Source: NORP240 sp942492445
Lineage (GTDB): Bacteria > Pseudomonadota > Gammaproteobacteria > Pseudomonadales > Pseudohongiellaceae
Direction: 5' to 3'
DNA: 64,000 nt
Assembly: GCA_942492445.1 (NCBI GenBank)
Contig: CALOEW010000089.1
Coordinates: 1-64,000, forward strand
A program made the translations under genes and the position numbers. Shown here piece after piece: positions 62,505 to 64,000 of this stretch. Each line of letters begins with the position of its first letter. The stretch's first letter is position 1. The notes below the pieces were generated by a model, which did not search any database, was not told the origin of the DNA, and was given only the letters and a program-made list of their open reading frames with translations.

Positions 62505-63086
62505 TCAGAATTCGGAATCGACCAGTGACCGGCGATAACGCCACCAGTCGAAACAGGCCCCCGGATCGGTTTTGCGCCCCGGCGAAATGTCGCTATGTCC
62601 CACGATACGCTCGGGCGTAATGGCCGGATATTCTGCGATCAGCAGACGCGATAGGGCAGCCAGTGTTTGGTACTGAAGATCTGTGAAGCCGATATCGTCG
62701 GTCCCCTCCAGTTCGATGCCTATGGAATACTCGTTACAGTTCTCCCGGCCTTCGAAGTGCGACTGCCCCGCATGCCAGGCTTTCCGATCGAAAGGCACGT
62801 ACTGGGTGACCGCTCCAACCCGGTCGATCAACAGGTGTGCGGACACACGCAGCTCCGCTATCTCAGCGAAGAACGGGTGACATTCGGAATCCAGACAGTT
62901 ACAGAATAGTTCATCCACATGCCCGCCGCCAAATTCTCCGGGCGGAAGGCTGATGTTGTGAATTACCAGTAGACTTACGTCGCCGCCAGCAGGTCGGCAG
63001 CTCTGGTTGGGAGATGCAACTTGCCTGGCAGGAACCAGGAAATGGTCACAGATGGAAAACGAGGGATACGCGAGGTTCGGTTGCAA
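62505..63086 (-). CDS. ampD: 1,6-anhydro-N-acetylmuramyl-L-alanine amidase AmpD
   Basis: A 193-residue cytoplasmic zinc amidase that cleaves the peptide from anhydro-muramic acid during cell-wall recycling. Zinc ligands lie in LLVIHNISLPPGEFGG (His, near residue 43) and in GHSDISPGRKTDPG (His and Asp, near residues 163-173). Other landmarks are LRVSAHLLIDRVGAV and the substrate loop KAWHAGQSHFEGRE. The start is TTG at 63086. In Pseudomonas and enterics AmpD loss derepresses AmpC beta-lactamase; no ampR or ampC is in the window. Confidence 0.95.
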   Translation of the reverse strand: MQPNLAYPSFSICDHFLVPARQVASPNQSCRPAGGDVSLLVIHNISLPPGEFGGGHVDELFCNCLDSECHPFFAEIAELRVSAHLLIDRVGAVTQYVPFDRKAWHAGQSHFEGRENCNEYSIGIELEGTDDIGFTDLQYQTLAALSRLLIAEYPAITPERIVGHSDISPGRKTDPGACFDWWRYRRSLVDSEF

Positions 63087-63205
63087 TCGGATCTACCTGA
63101 TGGAGAACTTGTTTGCCACTGGACTTCCAGCCAACTATAGCACAATCGCCTGCGTTCCGATGAGGGAAGAATCGGGACTTGTTACCGCCGGGACACCGGG
63201 ATATT

Positions 63206-64000
63206 TCAGTGACTTGTACGACGATCAAATTCGCTTCCAGTGGCAGTATGGGAGAGTTGACTGGAGCTATGGACCGGCTGGAAATCCTCCTGACCCTGCA
63301 GGCGTATTTCGCCGGCGCGCAGTGAGACCGCCAGGCCAACCCGGCCGCGAGTCAACAACACACATCCACGCTCATCCAGAACCTGATAGCTATCGACTAC
63401 ATTGGATGATTTCTGAACTGTGCACCTGTGTGCCTGGCCGCCATGGTTGACTTCCGCCACCGAACCGTCTGCGATGGCGTCCACCATGTTCAGATAGTAG
63501 TCCATGGAAATGGCTTGTTCTTCGACTTCTGCAATCGCCTGCTCCTGCTCATCGCTCAACAAGGCGATAAAGTCGTCCAGATCGCCATTGTCGAGGACTT
63601 TCCTTCCAGCTTCACTGACTGCCGCGTAATTGCTGGATGAAACGACTGATCTGCGCCCCGCCTTCCTGTCCTCATCGGGTTTGACGTTTTCCCTGACAGC
63701 GTTGGAAGCGCTGCTAAGAAGCTCCCTCAGCGCCTGAAAAAAAGTCTCCTGCTCAAGCGGATCAGTCTGCGCCAATTCAAACCCCTGTTGCAACCGGGTG
63801 CAGATCTGCTTTACACCGGTCTCGTCTCCACTGTCAGCGGCGCCGACCGACAACCGATCCAGCAGTATTTCCACAGTGTCCCTGGCCTCATTCCACTCCC
63901 TTGTTTCCACGCCTTTATTAAGACCCACAAGAAACATCACATTCTGCCAGTCCTGGCGCAACATCTCCTTGATGAATTCCGGAGTTGTGGCGTGAGCGCA
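63206..64000 (-). CDS. DUF1631 family protein, C-terminal part (gene starts beyond window)
   Basis: The frame is open to the right edge, so the gene begins outside. The visible ~264 residues begin in the middle of a helical region (TPEFIKEMLRQDWQNVMFLV), which resembles the DUF1631 pattern FVREFLxxxW. Further on come a basic linker (RKAGRRSVVSSSNYAAV) and a beta-rich end (CTVQKSSNVVDSYQVLDERG then LLTRGRVGLAVSLRAG) typical of DUF1631 C-termini, which resemble PilZ-like folds. Function of the family is unknown. AmpD follows 119 bp downstream. Confidence 0.7.
   Translation of the reverse strand, partial: CAHATTPEFIKEMLRQDWQNVMFLVGLNKGVETREWNEARDTVEILLDRLSVGAADSGDETGVKQICTRLQQGFELAQTDPLEQETFFQALRELLSSASNAVRENVKPDEDRKAGRRSVVSSSNYAAVSEAGRKVLDNGDLDDFIALLSDEQEQAIAEVEEQAISMDYYLNMVDAIADGSVAEVNHGGQAHRCTVQKSSNVVDSYQVLDERGCVLLTRGRVGLAVSLRAGEIRLQGQEDFQPVHSSSQLSHTATGSEFDRRTSH

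Overview
The window looks like chromosome from a gammaproteobacterium, probably a free-living aquatic or marine heterotroph. The main reasons are a Pseudomonas-type cluster order (proA-nadD-rsfS-rlmH-mrdA-rodA-rlpA-dacA-ybeD-lipB-lipA), AmpD/AmpG muropeptide recycling, a FadE with the C-terminal DUF1974 region, and NhaC and NSS sodium-coupled transporters. A PEP-CTERM surface protein adds a biofilm or exopolysaccharide trait. I do not assign a genus. No prophage, integron, CRISPR array or complete insertion sequence is visible. One tRNA gene, tRNA-Leu(UAG), is present.

Layout. 1-8.6 kb: the end of fadE, a PEP-CTERM protein, DUF4404, a secreted PhoX-like (DUF839) protein behind an apparent PhoB box, a repeat-rich gene-poor stretch (3.9-4.8 kb), a class V aminotransferase, an NSS transporter and a periplasmic cyclophilin. 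8.9-12.8 kb: a YegD-like Hsp70, a methyltransferase, and a secreted cupin-like protein with a membrane partner. 12.8-23.3 kb: lipoate synthesis, cell elongation (PBP2/RodA), DacA, a frameshifted rlpA, ribosome factors, NAD and proline synthesis. 23.4-30.8 kb: NhaC, a six-gene overlapping operon of mostly uncharacterised small genes, then serA-serC. 30.9-34.1 kb: a two-gene outer-membrane electron conduit (MtrB/PioB-type barrel plus decaheme DmsE/MtrA-type cytochrome). 34.3-46.3 kb: dinB-greB-glxA-type operon, HPF, a VanY-like peptidase, a large ketoacyl synthase, fumarase, a carrier, enoyl-CoA hydratase, and a J-domain/VWA pair. 46.4-52.4 kb: GNAT, tRNA-Leu, a coiled-coil protein, sodB and groESL. 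52.5-64 kb: fxsA, an alkyltransferase-like protein, ampG, yajQ, a metal-chelate ABC importer without its binding protein, aceEF, ampD and a DUF1631 fragment.

How the parts connect. lipA/lipB make the lipoyl cofactor used by AceF. PBP2, RodA, DacA, RlpA, AmpG, AmpD and a VanY-like enzyme cover synthesis, trimming and recycling of peptidoglycan. serA and serC are two steps of serine synthesis. groESL has a near-consensus sigma-32 promoter. The PhoX-like gene has three CTGTCAY half-sites spaced exactly 22 bp apart and a -10 at the spacing expected for PhoB activation.

The least expected structure is in the non-coding DNA. A short element beginning GGAACCTCT recurs at least six times, several times fused to a gene's stop codon through a YTAR tetranucleotide. 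A longer degenerate repeat is shared by 4.1-4.5 kb and 47.4-47.8 kb. A 161-bp tandem duplication lies between sodB and groEL, and a GGATCA hexamer array sits just upstream of the aminotransferase. I see no complete novel defence or biosynthetic system; the strongest leads are the MtrAB-only conduit, the stop-codon-associated repeat family and the PhoB box.
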